Source of the DNA: SIG452 sp045656345
GTDB taxonomy: Bacteria > Bacillota > Clostridia > UMGS1840
DNA length: 60,480 bases
Assembly: GCA_045656345.1 (NCBI GenBank)
Contig: JAZOQZ010000020.1
Location: forward strand, 1-60,480
Reading direction: 5' to 3'
The position numbers and the translations under genes are program-made. Under the pieces are notes generated by a model, which saw only the letters and a program-made list of their open reading frames with translations, had not been told where the DNA came from and did no database searches. The stretch's first letter is position 1. Each line of letters starts with the position of its first letter. Below are positions 15,277-23,088 of this stretch, piece by piece.

Positions 15277-16699
15277 ACTTGCAAGTCCCGGGGCATTCTT
15301 TGCCGTCCCAACAGTATGTGCATAACTTACATTTGTCTAAGCCGATAGATTCCACCATATCATCCAGGCGATGATATTTTAAGGTGGTGAAGCCCATTTC
15401 TTTGCGGATAGCTTCCACCATTTCCTGGTAGTTTTCGTGGTCGGGATTGGTGTAGGTTTCCATTGTTTTTTCGTCCACGTTGTCACCTTCGCGCAGGGCA
15501 ATCATACGACGGGCAATTAAGTCCATATCGGAGCCGGAACGGGAAAAGTTCAGGTATTTACAGCCGAACATAATGGGAGGACAAGCAGGACGGATATGAA
15601 CCTGTTTGGCACCTCTCTTATATAAAAATTCAGCAGTTTCCCGAAGCTGAGTTCCGCGAACGATGGAGTCGTCAATTAAAACCATATCTTTATTACGGAT
15701 GAGTTCTTCCACGGGGATGAGCTTCATTTTTGCAATTTTGTTTCGTTCGGTCTGCACCTGAGGCATAAAGGAACGGGCCCAGGTGGGCGTGTATTTAATG
15801 AAGGGACGTGCAAAAGGAATTTCGGATTTATTGGCATAACCCACGGCGTGTGCAGTTCCCGAATCAGGTACCCCTGCTACCATGTGTGCCTGCACATCGT
15901 CACGCTTCGCAAGAAGTTCCCCGCATTTATAACGCATCTGTTCCACATTCACACCTTCGTAGGTGGAGGTGGGATAACCGAAATATACCCACAAGAAGCT
16001 ACAGATTTTCATTTCTTCGCCGGGTTCCTGCAGGGTTTGGTAGCCATCCGGAGTTACCAGGGCGATTTCCCCGGGACCCAATTCTTTTTCTTGAGTGTAT
16101 CCTAAATTAAAGTACGCAAAGCTTTCAAAGGTGACACAGCGTGCACCGTCTTTTTTACCGATGATTAAAGGAGTTCTGCCCACGCGGTCACGAGCCGCAT
16201 AGATACCTTTGGTGGTCAGCACCAACATAGACATGGATCCTTCAATTTTTTCCTGCGCAAAATGAATTCCTTCCACAATGGAGTCACACTGGTTAATTAA
16301 AGAAGCCACCAGCTCGGTCTGGTTAATCTGACCGCCGCTCATTTCCAGAAAATGAGGATTCCCTTTGGAAAAAGCTAATTTCACCAGTTCATCGGTGTTG
16401 TTGATTCTGCCCACAGTGGTGATGGCAAAATTGCCTAAGTGACTACGAACAATTAAAGGTTGGGGGTCGGTGTCGGAAATACAGCCGATGCCGTAGTTCC
16501 CCTCCATTTCTTCTAAGTCACGACCGAATTTAATACGGAAAGGAGAGTTTTCAATATTATGAATGGCTCTGTTGAAACCGTTTTTTCCCAAAACAGCAAG
16601 TCCGCCGCGTTTGGTGCCTAAGTGAGAATGATAGTCGGTGCCGAAAAATAAGTCCAGTACGCAATCCTCTTTGGATGCTACGCCAAAAATTCCACCCAT
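15275..16699 (-). CDS. PurF-like phosphoribosyltransferase with lost glutaminase site
   Basis: A 474-residue homologue of amidophosphoribosyltransferase, which makes phosphoribosylamine from PRPP and glutamine in purine synthesis. The PRPP loop is intact (LIDDSIVRGTQ, 341-351), and a C-terminal CKLCTYCWDGKEC cluster suggests an iron-sulphur centre as in Bacillus PurF. The N-terminal class II amidotransferase half is degenerate. The start reads MGGIFG, so Gly2 replaces the nucleophilic Cys. The GHxRYST and HNGN active-site motifs are replaced by GIGCISDTDPQP and VGRINN. The start at 16699 has an AAAGGAG site. Similar MGG-type proteins occur in Clostridia. It may use free ammonia, regulate, or act on another phosphoribosyl substrate; a true purF probably exists elsewhere. 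Confidence 0.85.
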   Translation of the reverse strand: MGGIFGVASKEDCVLDLFFGTDYHSHLGTKRGGLAVLGKNGFNRAIHNIENSPFRIKFGRDLEEMEGNYGIGCISDTDPQPLIVRSHLGNFAITTVGRINNTDELVKLAFSKGNPHFLEMSGGQINQTELVASLINQCDSIVEGIHFAQEKIEGSMSMLVLTTKGIYAARDRVGRTPLIIGKKDGARCVTFESFAYFNLGYTQEKELGPGEIALVTPDGYQTLQEPGEEMKICSFLWVYFGYPTSTYEGVNVEQMRYKCGELLAKRDDVQAHMVAGVPDSGTAHAVGYANKSEIPFARPFIKYTPTWARSFMPQVQTERNKIAKMKLIPVEELIRNKDMVLIDDSIVRGTQLRETAEFLYKRGAKQVHIRPACPPIMFGCKYLNFSRSGSDMDLIARRMIALREGDNVDEKTMETYTNPDHENYQEMVEAIRKEMGFTTLKYHRLDDMVESIGLDKCKLCTYCWDGKECPGTCK

Positions 16700-16754
16700 A
16701 TTTTTAGTCTCCTTTATCTGACAAAATAATCGCATAATATCACACGATACTTGT

Positions 16755-16783
16755 ATTATACACGATTTTTTAAAAAATTGCAA
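16755..16783 (-). promoter_or_regulatory. Sigma-A promoter of the PurF-like gene
   Basis: TTGCAA (16778-16783), 17 bp, consensus TATAAT (16755-16760) on the minus strand. The leader is about 50 nt, too short for a purine riboswitch. Confidence 0.82.
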
Positions 16784-16864
16784 CCCTATTTCCCAAAAAA
16801 ACACCGACGAATCTTTGGTAATTTCTCCAATGTTTTTTAGGGAAAACAGACAATTCTTTCAATG

Positions 16865-16899
16865 AAAAAACTCGCAGAGAGTATTCTCCACGAGTTTTT
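16865..16899 (-). terminator. Terminator after gtrA
   Basis: The stem AAAAAACTCG/CGAGTTTTT has an inner GAGA-GTAT-TCTC stem, and T-runs lie on both sides. It ends the pgk-tpiA-gpmI-gtrA unit 17 bp after the gtrA stop. Confidence 0.75.
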
Positions 16900-16915
16900 C
16901 TTTGTTTTTTGTTTT

Positions 16916-17314
16916 TTATTTCTTTTTGAAGGTAAAAAACTTCTGAAGCAAAAATGTAACGGGAACACCGATTGCCGCCGCCAAAACGGATGCAATCAGA
17001 TGATGCCATCCCAAAATATTGTAGACGAAAAAGACCACACCGTTCTGAATTAAAAAATTAGGAACGGTTGCAATGGCATATTTTACCAGTTTTCCCCAAG
17101 AGAGTTTTTCACAGAAGGTGAATCGGCTGTTAAGCAAATAGGATACCAGAAATCCTGCCAGATATCCCACCACATAGGCAACATTTACCCCCAGTAAATC
17201 TGCCAGCACGGCAGACAACACAATGGTGGTTAAGGTGTTTACCACGCCGATTGCCACAAAGATGATAAAATCCTTTTTTAAGAAAAGATTTTTTATTTTA
17301 TCTAAAAATTTCAT
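16916..17314 (-). CDS. GtrA-family membrane protein
   Basis: A 132-residue GtrA/DPMS-flippase-like protein with four predicted transmembrane helices. It has the family's basic loop with the SYLLNSRFTF segment and the C-terminal LLQKFFTFKKK. Members help move polyprenyl-linked sugars across the membrane for cell-wall or lipid glycosylation. Its ATG lies one base after the gpmI stop, so translation is probably coupled. Placement at the end of a glycolytic unit is odd for this family and suggests co-transcription rather than shared function. The exact substrate cannot be read from sequence. Confidence 0.85.
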   Translation of the reverse strand: MKFLDKIKNLFLKKDFIIFVAIGVVNTLTTIVLSAVLADLLGVNVAYVVGYLAGFLVSYLLNSRFTFCEKLSWGKLVKYAIATVPNFLIQNGVVFFVYNILGWHHLIASVLAAAIGVPVTFLLQKFFTFKKK

Positions 17315-17315
17315 C

Positions 17316-18830
17316 TTACTTTACGATTAAGGATTTTCCTGTCATTTCTTCAGGCTGAGGCAGTTCCATTAAGTCCAGCATAGTGGGACAAACGTCTGCT
17401 AAGCATCCGCCTTCAGACAGCTTCAAATCCCCTGCTCCGCAAACAATCAGCGGTACTGCATTGGTGGTATGCGCAGTTACAATTCCTTCTTCATCGGAGA
17501 ACATTAAGTCTGCATTACCGTGGTCAGCGGTGATTACTGCGATGCCACCTTTTGCCAAAATAGCTTCCACGGTTTCTTTCATACAGTCATCCACTGCTTT
17601 TACCGCTTTGGCAGCCGCATCGAAATCACCGGTGTGGCCAACCATATCACAGTTTGCATAGTTTAAGATAATCACATCATATTTGTCGGAATTGATGCGG
17701 TTTAACACTTCGTCTTTTACTTCGAATGCAGACATTTCGGGCTGCAGATCGTAGGTTGCAACTTTGGGAGATGCGATTAACGCTCTGTCTTCACCGTTAA
17801 ATTCTGCTTCCACGCCACCGTTAAAGAAGAAGGTAACGTGAGCATATTTTTCGGTTTCTGCAATTCTTAACTGTTTTAAACCTTTATCGGAAATGTATTC
17901 ACCAAAGGTGTTTTTTAAACTCTGGGGTTTATATGCAACGGATACGTTAGGCATGGTTGCATCGTACTGAGTCATACAAACGTAGAACAAGGGGAAGAAT
18001 TCACGAGCAAAACCGTCAAACGCTTCATCCACGAAGGTACGGGTGATTTCTCTTGCTCTGTCAGGACGGAAGTTAAAGAAAATTAAGCTGTCGCCTGCGG
18101 AAACGGTTTTTGCACCGTCAATCACGGTGGGCAGAACGAACTCGTCCACCACTTCGTTTGCATAGGATGCGATGATTGCTTCTTCTGCGGAAGATGCAGT
18201 TTCACCAACGCCTTTTACCATCGCGCTGTATGCTTTTTCCACACGTTCCCAACGGTTATCACGGTCCATTGCGTAGTATCTGCCCATAATGGTGGCAATT
18301 TTACCTACGCCGATTTTTTTCATTTCGTCTTCCAACTGTGCTAAATATTCTTTTGCGGAAGAAGGCGGAACGTCACGTCCGTCTAAGAAGCAATGTACAT
18401 ACACTTCACTTAAACCGTTTTTCTTTGCCATTTCCAAGAGACCGTATAAGTGGGTGTTGTGGCTATGCACACCACCGTCGGACAGTAAGCCCATCAGATG
18501 CAGTGCGGTGCCATTTTTCTTGCAGTTTTCAACTGCAGAGAGAAGCACATCATTGCTAAAGAAATCGCCGTCTTTGATGGCTTTGGTGATACGGGTTAAT
18601 TCCTGATATACGATTCTGCCTGCGCCGATATTGGTGTGACCAACTTCGGAGTTCCCCATCTGACCATCGGGCAGACCAACTGCCATACCGCTGGCATCAA
18701 TTAACGTGTTGGGATATTTTTCCAATAAGGAATCAATGTATTTATCGGGAACGGCTTTGATGGCGTTACCCTTTTCTTCGGGGTTGTAGCCGTAACCGTC
18801 CATAATCAGTAATGCAATAGGTTTTTTCAT
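17316..18830 (-). CDS. gpmI: 2,3-bisphosphoglycerate-independent phosphoglycerate mutase
   Basis: Interconverts 3- and 2-phosphoglycerate in glycolysis with a two-metal alkaline-phosphatase-type fold. The 504-residue product starts MKKPIALLIMDGYG, with a metal-binding Asp, and contains the phosphoserine segment GNSEVGHTNIGAGR and the C-terminal ITADHGNAD metal site. The ATG at 18828-18830 has an AAAGGA site; the frame stays open upstream to 18923, but that stretch contains the hairpin at 18851-18887 and is not conserved-looking. It follows tpiA by 275 bp containing element D. Confidence 0.96.
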   Translation of the reverse strand: MKKPIALLIMDGYGYNPEEKGNAIKAVPDKYIDSLLEKYPNTLIDASGMAVGLPDGQMGNSEVGHTNIGAGRIVYQELTRITKAIKDGDFFSNDVLLSAVENCKKNGTALHLMGLLSDGGVHSHNTHLYGLLEMAKKNGLSEVYVHCFLDGRDVPPSSAKEYLAQLEDEMKKIGVGKIATIMGRYYAMDRDNRWERVEKAYSAMVKGVGETASSAEEAIIASYANEVVDEFVLPTVIDGAKTVSAGDSLIFFNFRPDRAREITRTFVDEAFDGFAREFFPLFYVCMTQYDATMPNVSVAYKPQSLKNTFGEYISDKGLKQLRIAETEKYAHVTFFFNGGVEAEFNGEDRALIASPKVATYDLQPEMSAFEVKDEVLNRINSDKYDVIILNYANCDMVGHTGDFDAAAKAVKAVDDCMKETVEAILAKGGIAVITADHGNADLMFSDEEGIVTAHTTNAVPLIVCGAGDLKLSEGGCLADVCPTMLDLMELPQPEEMTGKSLIVK

Positions 18831-18850
18831 ACCGTTTTCCTTTCTCTTGG

Positions 18851-18887
18851 AAAATGGCAAGTGCTTTTTGATATCACTTGCCATTTT
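18851..18887 (-). promoter_or_regulatory. Perfect 13-bp hairpin just upstream of gpmI
   Basis: AAAATGGCAAGTG pairs perfectly with its complement across an 11-nt loop, ending 20 bp before the gpmI start. Only TTTT follows in the transcript, so it could act as a partial terminator, attenuator or 5' stabiliser for gpmI-gtrA. Its CACTTGC arm resembles the terminator at 27852-27889. Confidence 0.6.
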
Positions 18888-18969
18888 CTGGGATTGTCCA
18901 CTATTTTTTACGATATTTACCATCCCGTATCAGATTACGGGACGATTTATGCCCCGCAGGGGGCAAAAC

Positions 18970-19076
18970 GATTCCAAAGCGGAAATTTTCAGCAAGAGAA
19001 GGCAAAAACGCAGCAAATACTTTGTGTATTTGCGAGCATTTTAACGCACCATTGCGTAAAATTTACCTTTGGAATC
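18970..19076 (-). repeat. Structured 3'-UTR element, diverged copy D
   Basis: A 107-bp element ends 30 bp after the tpiA stop. Its outer stem GATTCCAAAG/CTTTGGAATC extends through AAATTT pairing. It encloses ACGCA-TGCGT (19044-19057) and GCAAATAC-TTTGT-GTATTTGC (19013-19033). The second hairpin is framed by CTCG and GCCTT as in the cores of copies A-C, although the order of the two inner hairpins differs. Confidence 0.55.
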
Positions 19077-19105
19077 CATAAATAAGTTCCGTCTTCTGAT
19101 ACGAA

Positions 19106-19858
19106 CTATTTACAAGCATTAATAATGGTGGTGAAGTCTTCGCCTTTTAAGGAAGCACCGCCGATTAAGCCGCCGTCAATGTTGGGCATAGCCAAGAGTC
19201 CTGCTGCATTTTTTGCATTCATGCTGCCGCCGTATAAGATTTTCACAACATCAGCAACGTCTGCGGAATACAAGTCTTTTAAGCATTCACGGATGAATGC
19301 ACAAACTTCTTCTGCCTGTTCATCAGTTGCGGTTTTGCCGGTACCGATTGCCCAGATGGGTTCGTAAGCAACAACCACTTTTTTCGCATCGTCACAAGAA
19401 ATACCAGCGAACGCTTTAATTACCTGATCTTTAATTAAATCGTTGGTGATGCCTTTTTCGCGGTCTTCTAATTTTTCACCCACGCAAACTACGGGGATGA
19501 TGTTTTTTTCTAATGCTTTGATGGTTTTTTTGTTCACGGTTTCATCGGTTTCTGCAAAGTATTCTCTTCTTTCGGAGTGACCGATTACAACGTAGGTAAC
19601 ACCTAAGTCCAACAGCATATCTGCGCTTACTTCACCGGTGTATGCACCGCTTTCCATAAAATGCAGATTCTGTGCACCGATGTTTAACTTGGTGCCTTTT
19701 GCAGCTTCCACAGCGTTTGCGATACAAACGAAGGGAACGCAAGCCAAAACGTCACAGTTTGCACCGTCCACAGCCGCTTTGAAAGAGTTGATCAGTTCAG
19801 CGGTTTCGGAAGGTTTTTTATTCATTTTCCAGTTGCCTGCAATCAATTTAGTTCTCAT
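19106..19858 (-). CDS. tpiA: Triosephosphate isomerase
   Basis: TIM-barrel enzyme interconverting dihydroxyacetone phosphate and glyceraldehyde 3-phosphate. The 250 residues are the normal length. Catalytic segments are GNWKMN (Lys), VIGHSERREYF (His) and VVAYEPIWAIGTG (Glu), and the C-terminal phosphate loop is ILYGGSMNAKNA. It lies between pgk (59 bp upstream) and gpmI in the usual Firmicutes glycolytic order; gap is not in the window. Cotranscribed from the promoter upstream of pgk. Confidence 0.98.
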   Translation of the reverse strand: MRTKLIAGNWKMNKKPSETAELINSFKAAVDGANCDVLACVPFVCIANAVEAAKGTKLNIGAQNLHFMESGAYTGEVSADMLLDLGVTYVVIGHSERREYFAETDETVNKKTIKALEKNIIPVVCVGEKLEDREKGITNDLIKDQVIKAFAGISCDDAKKVVVAYEPIWAIGTGKTATDEQAEEVCAFIRECLKDLYSADVADVVKILYGGSMNAKNAAGLLAMPNIDGGLIGGASLKGEDFTTIINACK

Positions 19859-19917
19859 TGTATAAATCTCACTTTCTATAAATTATGCTGTACGCAATTA
19901 ACGCCGTACGCAGTACC

Positions 19918-21099
19918 TTATTTATCGTTTAAGCAATCAATGCCGGGCAGAACGATACCTTCCAAGAATTCCAAGGAAGCGCCGCCACCGGTAGAAATGT
20001 GGGTAACTTTATCGCCAAAGCCGAACTGTTCCACAGCTGCTGCAGAGTCACCGCCGCCGATGATGGAGATGGAATCGGAAGCTGCGATTGCTTCTGCCAC
20101 GGAGATGGTACCTTTTGCAAAGTTGGACATTTCAAATACGCCCATAGGTCCGTTCCAGATAACGGTTTTTGCATTTTTCACAACGTCGGAGAATAATGCG
20201 ATGGTTTTTTCGCCAATGTCCAGACCTTCCCAGTCAGAGGGGATTGCTTTGGAATCAACGGTTTTGAAGTTTGCATCGTTGGAGAATGCGTCTGCAACAA
20301 CAGTGTCAACAGGCAGATACATTTTTACGCCTTTTGCTTCTGCTTTTGCCAGCAGTTCTTTCGCTAAGTCTAATTTATCGTTTTCGCAGATGGATTTACC
20401 GATTTCATAACCCTGTGCTTTTAAGAAGGTGTATGCCATACCGCCGCCGATGATTAAAGAATCAACTTTTTCAATCAGGTTGTTGATAACGCCGATTTTA
20501 TCGGAAACTTTTGCACCGCCCAAGATTGCAACGAAAGGTCTTTCGGGGTTGGATAATGCTTTACCCATGATGTCGATTTCTTTCTGAATCAGGTAACCGC
20601 AAACTGCAGGTAAGTAATCAGCAACACCTGCGGTGGAAGCGTGTGCTCTGTGTGCGGTACCGAATGCATCGTTTACATAAACTTCTGCTAAAGAAGCTAA
20701 TGCTTTTGCAAATTCGGGATCGTTCTTTTCTTCTTCTTTATGGAAACGAACGTTTTCCAAGCAGATCACATCGCCGTCTTTCATATCTGCAACCAATGCT
20801 TTTGCGCTGTCACCGATAACGTCTTCCGCTAATTTTACTTCTTTGCCTAAGATTTCAGATAATCTTTTGGTAACGGGAGAGAGGCTATATTTCATATTGA
20901 ATTCGCCCTTGGGTCTTCCCATATGAGAACACAGAATTACTTTTGCGCCCTGGCCCATTAAGTATTTAATGGTGGGCAGTGCACCGTTGATTCTGTTTTC
21001 GTCGGTGATATTTTTGTTTTCATCCAGGGGAACGTTGAAGTCGCAACGAACCAGGACTTTTTTGCCTGCTACCTGAATATCTTCAATAGTCTTTTTCAT
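19918..21099 (-). CDS. pgk: Phosphoglycerate kinase
   Basis: Makes ATP and 3-phosphoglycerate from 1,3-bisphosphoglycerate. The 393-residue product has the N-terminal VLVRCDFNVPLD substrate loop, the SHMGRPKGE segment, and the nucleotide-binding IIGGGDSAAAV and HISTGGGASLEFLEG loops. The ATG at 21097-21099 follows AAGGAGA. The frame stays open upstream to 21204, but that extension runs into the promoter and is rejected. First gene of the glycolytic unit. Confidence 0.98.
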   Translation of the reverse strand: MKKTIEDIQVAGKKVLVRCDFNVPLDENKNITDENRINGALPTIKYLMGQGAKVILCSHMGRPKGEFNMKYSLSPVTKRLSEILGKEVKLAEDVIGDSAKALVADMKDGDVICLENVRFHKEEEKNDPEFAKALASLAEVYVNDAFGTAHRAHASTAGVADYLPAVCGYLIQKEIDIMGKALSNPERPFVAILGGAKVSDKIGVINNLIEKVDSLIIGGGMAYTFLKAQGYEIGKSICENDKLDLAKELLAKAEAKGVKMYLPVDTVVADAFSNDANFKTVDSKAIPSDWEGLDIGEKTIALFSDVVKNAKTVIWNGPMGVFEMSNFAKGTISVAEAIAASDSISIIGGGDSAAAVEQFGFGDKVTHISTGGGASLEFLEGIVLPGIDCLNDK

Positions 21100-21175
21100 G
21101 AGAGTATGTCTCCTTCTGTTATATAATATAATTTTTATACATCGCAAAACGGACAGACAAAATCTGCCATATACT

Positions 21176-21204
21176 ATATTACTACATTTTTTCCTGATTT
21201 TCAA
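21176..21204 (-). promoter_or_regulatory. Sigma-A promoter of pgk-tpiA-gpmI-gtrA
   Basis: TTGAAA (21199-21204), 17 bp, TAATAT (21176-21181) on the minus strand. It gives a leader of about 70 nt. No gapA or CggR-type regulator gene lies beside it. Confidence 0.8.
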
Positions 21205-21319
21205 GTAGAATTTTTAATTTTTTTAAATTTTGTTACCATTTTATCAATATTTTGCAGGGAAGCCTCAAAAATTATACAAAATCCCCGAAAATCAGGTTCG
21301 TATTTTTACACCTTTTCTA

Positions 21320-21348
21320 TTGATTTTTTTGGCAGAATCTGCTATAAT
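21320..21348 (+). promoter_or_regulatory. Sigma-A promoter of the RluA-rsmG-glycosidase operon
   Basis: TTGATT (21320-21325), 17 bp, consensus TATAAT (21343-21348). It lies 33 bp before the first ATG and is the only clear promoter upstream of the five rightward genes ending at 27836. Confidence 0.82.
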
Positions 21349-21380
21349 GAAACCAACTATATTTTCAGTAAGAGGATGCT

Positions 21381-22355
21381 ATGAGAAAATTCACCGTAAA
21401 CCGCAACGATGCGGGCTTAAGGCTTGATAAATTCATTAAAAAAGTGCTGAAATTTGCACCTGATTCGCTCATCTATAAATACCTTCGGAAAAAGCGGATT
21501 AAGGTGAACGGCAAAAAGGAAGAAATCTCCTATAAGTTAACCGAAGGAGATGTGCTGGAATTTTATGTGAATGACGAGCTGTTTTTTGATGCGAAAGAAA
21601 ACGAAAATTCTTTCTTAAAAATCAAACCCGACTTAGATATTGTGTATGAAGATGAGAACATTATGCTTCTTCACAAAAAGGTGGGGGTTGTGGTACATAC
21701 CGACGAGAAGGAAAATTTCAACACCTTAATTTCTCATATTTTGTCTTACTTATATCAAAAAGGAGAATACAATCCCGACGAGGAATTATCCTTCCGCCCT
21801 GCTCTTTGTAACCGTATCGACCGAAACACAGGCGGCATTGTGATTGCCGCTAAGAATGCTACGGCACTTCGGGCGGTAAACGAAGCCATCAAGCAAAACG
21901 AAACCGAGAAGAAATACCTGTGTCTGGTAAACGGCATCTTGCCAAAAAAAGAACAAACCATGACCGCTTATCACTATAAAGACGAAGTGAAAAAACAAGT
22001 CTATGTGTCCGACCGCAAAAAAGAAGGCTACAAGGAAATGATTACCAAATATCGGGTGCTAAAGGAAACCGACTTACACTCTTGCCCCGTGTCTTTGGTG
22101 GAGGTTCATTTAATCACGGGCAGAACCCATCAGATTCGTGCCCATTTTGCCCATATCGGGCACCCCTTAATCGGAGACGGAAAGTACGGCAGAAATGAAA
22201 TCAACAAAAAATTCAATGCCAAGTACCAGTATCTTTATGCCTACCGTTTCCGTTTCACCTTAAAAGACAAAGAAAATCCGCTGTATTACTTAAACGGACG
22301 GATTTTTGAAATTGATAAAATCCCCTTCTTAGAATGGGAAGGATTAAAAAAATAA
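21381..22355 (+). CDS. RluA-family pseudouridine synthase
   Basis: A 324-residue pseudouridine synthase of the RluC/RluD type, which isomerises uridines in 23S rRNA (or tRNA). An N-terminal S4 RNA-binding domain (about residues 10-70, RLDKFIKKVLK...KRIKVNGKK) precedes the catalytic domain with NRIDRNTGGIVI, where the second Asp is the nucleophile, and TGRTHQIRAHFAHIGHPLIGD. The ATG follows an AGAGGA site. First gene of an unusual operon, 14 bp before rsmG. The exact target uridine cannot be assigned. Confidence 0.9.
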   Translation: MRKFTVNRNDAGLRLDKFIKKVLKFAPDSLIYKYLRKKRIKVNGKKEEISYKLTEGDVLEFYVNDELFFDAKENENSFLKIKPDLDIVYEDENIMLLHKKVGVVVHTDEKENFNTLISHILSYLYQKGEYNPDEELSFRPALCNRIDRNTGGIVIAAKNATALRAVNEAIKQNETEKKYLCLVNGILPKKEQTMTAYHYKDEVKKQVYVSDRKKEGYKEMITKYRVLKETDLHSCPVSLVEVHLITGRTHQIRAHFAHIGHPLIGDGKYGRNEINKKFNAKYQYLYAYRFRFTLKDKENPLYYLNGRIFEIDKIPFLEWEGLKK

Positions 22356-22369
22356 GGAATTCTTTTGTT

Positions 22370-23074
22370 ATGTTAGAACGTTTACAGGATTATTTAATCA
22401 AGCAGAATATCACCCCGACGGATGAAATGATGAACCGCTTTCAGAAGTTCTCGGATATGTTAAGAGAATGGAATGAAAAAATCAACTTAACCGCTATCAC
22501 GGAACCCGAGGAAATTGAGTTAAAGCATTTTATCGACAGCCTGACCATTTTGGAAACAGGAAAAGTGCAGGGTTCGGTGATTGACATCGGTTGCGGTGCA
22601 GGATTCCCCTCCTTCCCGTTAAAAATCGCACGTCCCGATTTAGAGGTCACTTTACTGGATTCGCTCAACAAAAGAGTGCTCTTCCAGAACGAAGTCATCA
22701 AGGAATTAAACCTTACCAACGTACACACCGTTCACTCCCGCGGAGAAGACGGCGGCAAAAATCCCGACTTAAGAGAACAGTTTGATATTGCCACTGCAAG
22801 AGCAGTTTCCTCTCTTCCCTCGCTGATTGAACTGTGTATCCCCTTTGTGAAGGTGGGCGGATATTTCATCGCCTTAAAAGGCTCCAGCGTGGAAGAAGAA
22901 ATCGCTGCCTCTAAAAAAGCATTAAAAGAACTGAACGCAGAAATTGAAACGGTGCTTTCCTTTACGCTTCCCCACTCGGAAGATAAGCGAAACATCGTGG
23001 TGATAAAAAAACTGGCAAAAACCTTGCCGAAATACCCCCGAAACGCCCCGAAACCTATCAAGCAACCGCTATAA
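22370..23074 (+). CDS. rsmG: 16S rRNA (guanine-527-N7)-methyltransferase RsmG
   Basis: SAM-dependent methyltransferase (GidB) that makes m7G527 in 16S rRNA; its loss gives low-level streptomycin resistance. The 234-residue product has the SAM motif VIDIGCGAGFPSFPLKI and the conserved DSLNKRVLFQNEV and ATARAVSSL segments. I chose ATG 22370 (MLERLQDYL) after AAGGA; the earlier ATG at 22334 overlaps the RluA-type gene. rsmG usually sits with mnmE-mnmG-parAB near the origin; here it lies between an rRNA synthase and sugar genes. Confidence 0.95.
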   Translation: MLERLQDYLIKQNITPTDEMMNRFQKFSDMLREWNEKINLTAITEPEEIELKHFIDSLTILETGKVQGSVIDIGCGAGFPSFPLKIARPDLEVTLLDSLNKRVLFQNEVIKELNLTNVHTVHSRGEDGGKNPDLREQFDIATARAVSSLPSLIELCIPFVKVGGYFIALKGSSVEEEIAASKKALKELNAEIETVLSFTLPHSEDKRNIVVIKKLAKTLPKYPRNAPKPIKQPL

Positions 23075-23088
23075 GAAAGGACTTTACC

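Noticed and set aside
16700..16804. N-terminal extension of the PurF-like protein to 16804
   Set aside because: The extension runs through the gene's own -10 and -35 boxes; MGGIFG at 16699 has the ribosome site and aligns with PurF.
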